Source of the DNA: Paenibacillus sp. XY044
GTDB lineage: Bacteria; Bacillota; Bacilli; Paenibacillales; Paenibacillaceae
DNA: 64,000 nt
Direction: 5' to 3'
NCBI RefSeq assembly: GCF_002257645.1
Contig: NZ_NQMO01000014.1
Coordinates: forward strand, 1-64,000
Shown: piece by piece, positions 62,927-64,000 of the stretch
Layout: each line of letters opens with the position of its first letter
Numbering within the stretch: the first letter of the stretch is position 1
Translations under genes and position numbers: made by a program
The notes under the pieces: generated by a model
The model's input: only the letters and a program-made list of their open reading frames with translations
Told to the model about the DNA's origin: nothing
The model's database searches: none

Positions 62927-64000
62927 ATGTCCGAGAAACGCCCATTATCTATTGAAACGCTCGCCGTCCATGCAGGCCAGGAAATCGATCCTGCGACTTT
63001 TTCTCGTGCCGTGCCACTCTATCAAACCACGTCTTACGGATTCAAGGACAGCGATCATGCCGCCAACCTGTTTGCCCTGAAGGAGTTCGGCAACATTTAC
63101 ACCCGCATTATGAACCCGACCACCGACGTATTTGAGCAGCGCGTTGCGGCTCTGGAAGGCGGTGCCGGAGCGCTGGCGGTTTCCTCCGGACAGGCGGCGA
63201 TCACCTTCTCCATCCTGAATATTGCCGGCGCCGGGGATGAGATCGTCTCGTCTTCGACGCTGTACGGAGGCACCTTTAATCTGTTTGCCAATACGCTGGC
63301 GAAGCTCGGCATTAAGGTGCATTTTGTCGATGCCAGCAACCCGGAGAATTTCCGCGCGGCCATTACGGATAAGACGAAAGCGCTGTTCGCTGAGACGATC
63401 GGCAACCCGAAGGGGGATGTGCTTGATGTGGAAGCCGTTGCCGCCATTGCTCACGAGAACGGGATTCCGCTGATCGTGGACAATACTTTCCCGAGCCCTT
63501 ATCTGCTGCGTCCGATTGAGCATGGCGCCGACGTCATCGTTCACTCGGCAACGAAGTTCATCGGCGGTCACGGCACGTCCATCGGAGGCGTTATCGTCGA
63601 CAGCGGCAAGTTCGACTGGGCGGCCAGCGGCAAGTTCCCGGGGCTGACCGAACCGGATCCGAGCTACCACGGCGTCGTCTATACGGAAGCTGTCGGCCCG
63701 ATCGCCTATATTATCAAGGCGCGCGTACAGCTGCTCCGGGATATGGGATCGGCGATTTCCCCGTTTAACTCCTGGATGCTGCTTCAAGGTCTGGAAACGC
63801 TGCACTTGCGGATGGAGCGGCACAGCGAAAATGCACTGAAAGTCGCGCAGTTCCTGGAAAGCCACGATGCGGTTGAGTGGGTTAGTTACCCTGGGCTCTC
63901 CAGCCATCCTTCGCATGAGCTGGCGAAGAAGTACCTGCCGAAGGGGCAGGGAGCGATTCTGACGTTTGGCATCAAGGGCGGCACGGAAGCAGGCCGCAAG
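62927..64000 (+). CDS. metY: O-acetylhomoserine aminocarboxypropyltransferase, partial
   Basis: The first 358 codons of a PLP enzyme, cut by the window end. It joins O-acetylhomoserine with sulfide to make homocysteine (direct sulfhydrylation). LAVHAGQEIDPATFSRAVPL, YQTTSYGFKDSDHAANLF and YTRIMNPTTDVFEQRVAALEGG form the family N-terminus, and VHSATKFIGGHG holds the PLP Lys (near residue 209). The family is usually about 430 residues. AAGGAGG precedes the ATG. Bacillus subtilis lacks this route, while many Paenibacillus use it. Confidence 0.95.
   Translation, partial: MSEKRPLSIETLAVHAGQEIDPATFSRAVPLYQTTSYGFKDSDHAANLFALKEFGNIYTRIMNPTTDVFEQRVAALEGGAGALAVSSGQAAITFSILNIAGAGDEIVSSSTLYGGTFNLFANTLAKLGIKVHFVDASNPENFRAAITDKTKALFAETIGNPKGDVLDVEAVAAIAHENGIPLIVDNTFPSPYLLRPIEHGADVIVHSATKFIGGHGTSIGGVIVDSGKFDWAASGKFPGLTEPDPSYHGVVYTEAVGPIAYIIKARVQLLRDMGSAISPFNSWMLLQGLETLHLRMERHSENALKVAQFLESHDAVEWVSYPGLSSHPSHELAKKYLPKGQGAILTFGIKGGTEAGRK

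Overview
The window looks like a chromosomal stretch of a Paenibacillus-type member of the Bacillota. This is an inference from gene content, Shine-Dalgarno-rich starts (some TTG and GTG), Rho-independent terminators, the sigW-rsiW and cdaA-cdaR-glmM-glmS order, and a glmS ribozyme. No species can be named from the sequence alone.

Layout. 1-1.5 kb: the 3' end of an rRNA operon (23S tail, 5S) followed by 11 tRNA genes and a duplicated tRNA end plus terminator. 2.4-13.0 kb is a core block: ppc, the envelope-stress sigma factor pair sigW/rsiW with sigma-W-type promoters, the c-di-AMP synthase cdaA with its partner cdaR, and glmM then glmS (amino-sugar synthesis), glmS being preceded by its own promoter and the self-cleaving glmS ribozyme. 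13.0-24.1 kb is an accessory zone with many broken genes: fragments of MarR, WYL and AraC regulators, a frameshifted HxlR regulator, short dispersed hairpin repeats and possible insertion-sequence end remnants. Among these sit intact genes: a VOC protein, an NmrA-type reductase, a two-component system divergent from a CPBP protease, a macrodomain protein and an MFS exporter.

24.2-29.0 kb is an iron-siderophore block (AraC/binding-protein fusion regulator, two FecCD permeases, lipoprotein) with two Fur-box-like sites and no ATPase gene. 29.1-40.3 kb holds an SPFH/zinc-ribbon pair, a secreted tyrosine phosphatase, an ABC exporter, a MarR-controlled MFS exporter, a second CPBP protease, a DUF1992 protein and another MFS carrier. 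40.4-45.2 kb is a coupled SWIM zinc-finger and SNF2 helicase pair. 45.3-55.2 kb holds regulators (MocR, LysR), an EamA exporter, an ATPase, small redox and other enzymes, and a thioredoxin.

55.5-60.1 kb is a four-gene arginine/ornithine/proline catabolic operon (rocD, rocF, proline dehydrogenase, rocA) that converges on glutamate. 60.3-64.0 kb has a MarR gene, a promoter-to-terminator interval with no ORF that folds as a three-way junction (candidate small RNA), an autoregulated TetR gene with two small membrane-protein genes, and the start of metY, cut by the window end.

The most unusual items are the ATGA-coupled chain of two micro-ORFs leading into the first CPBP protease, the putative structured RNA at 60.9-61.1 kb, a family of about 95-bp palindromic intergenic elements, and a consensus sigma-W promoter placed between sigW and rsiW.
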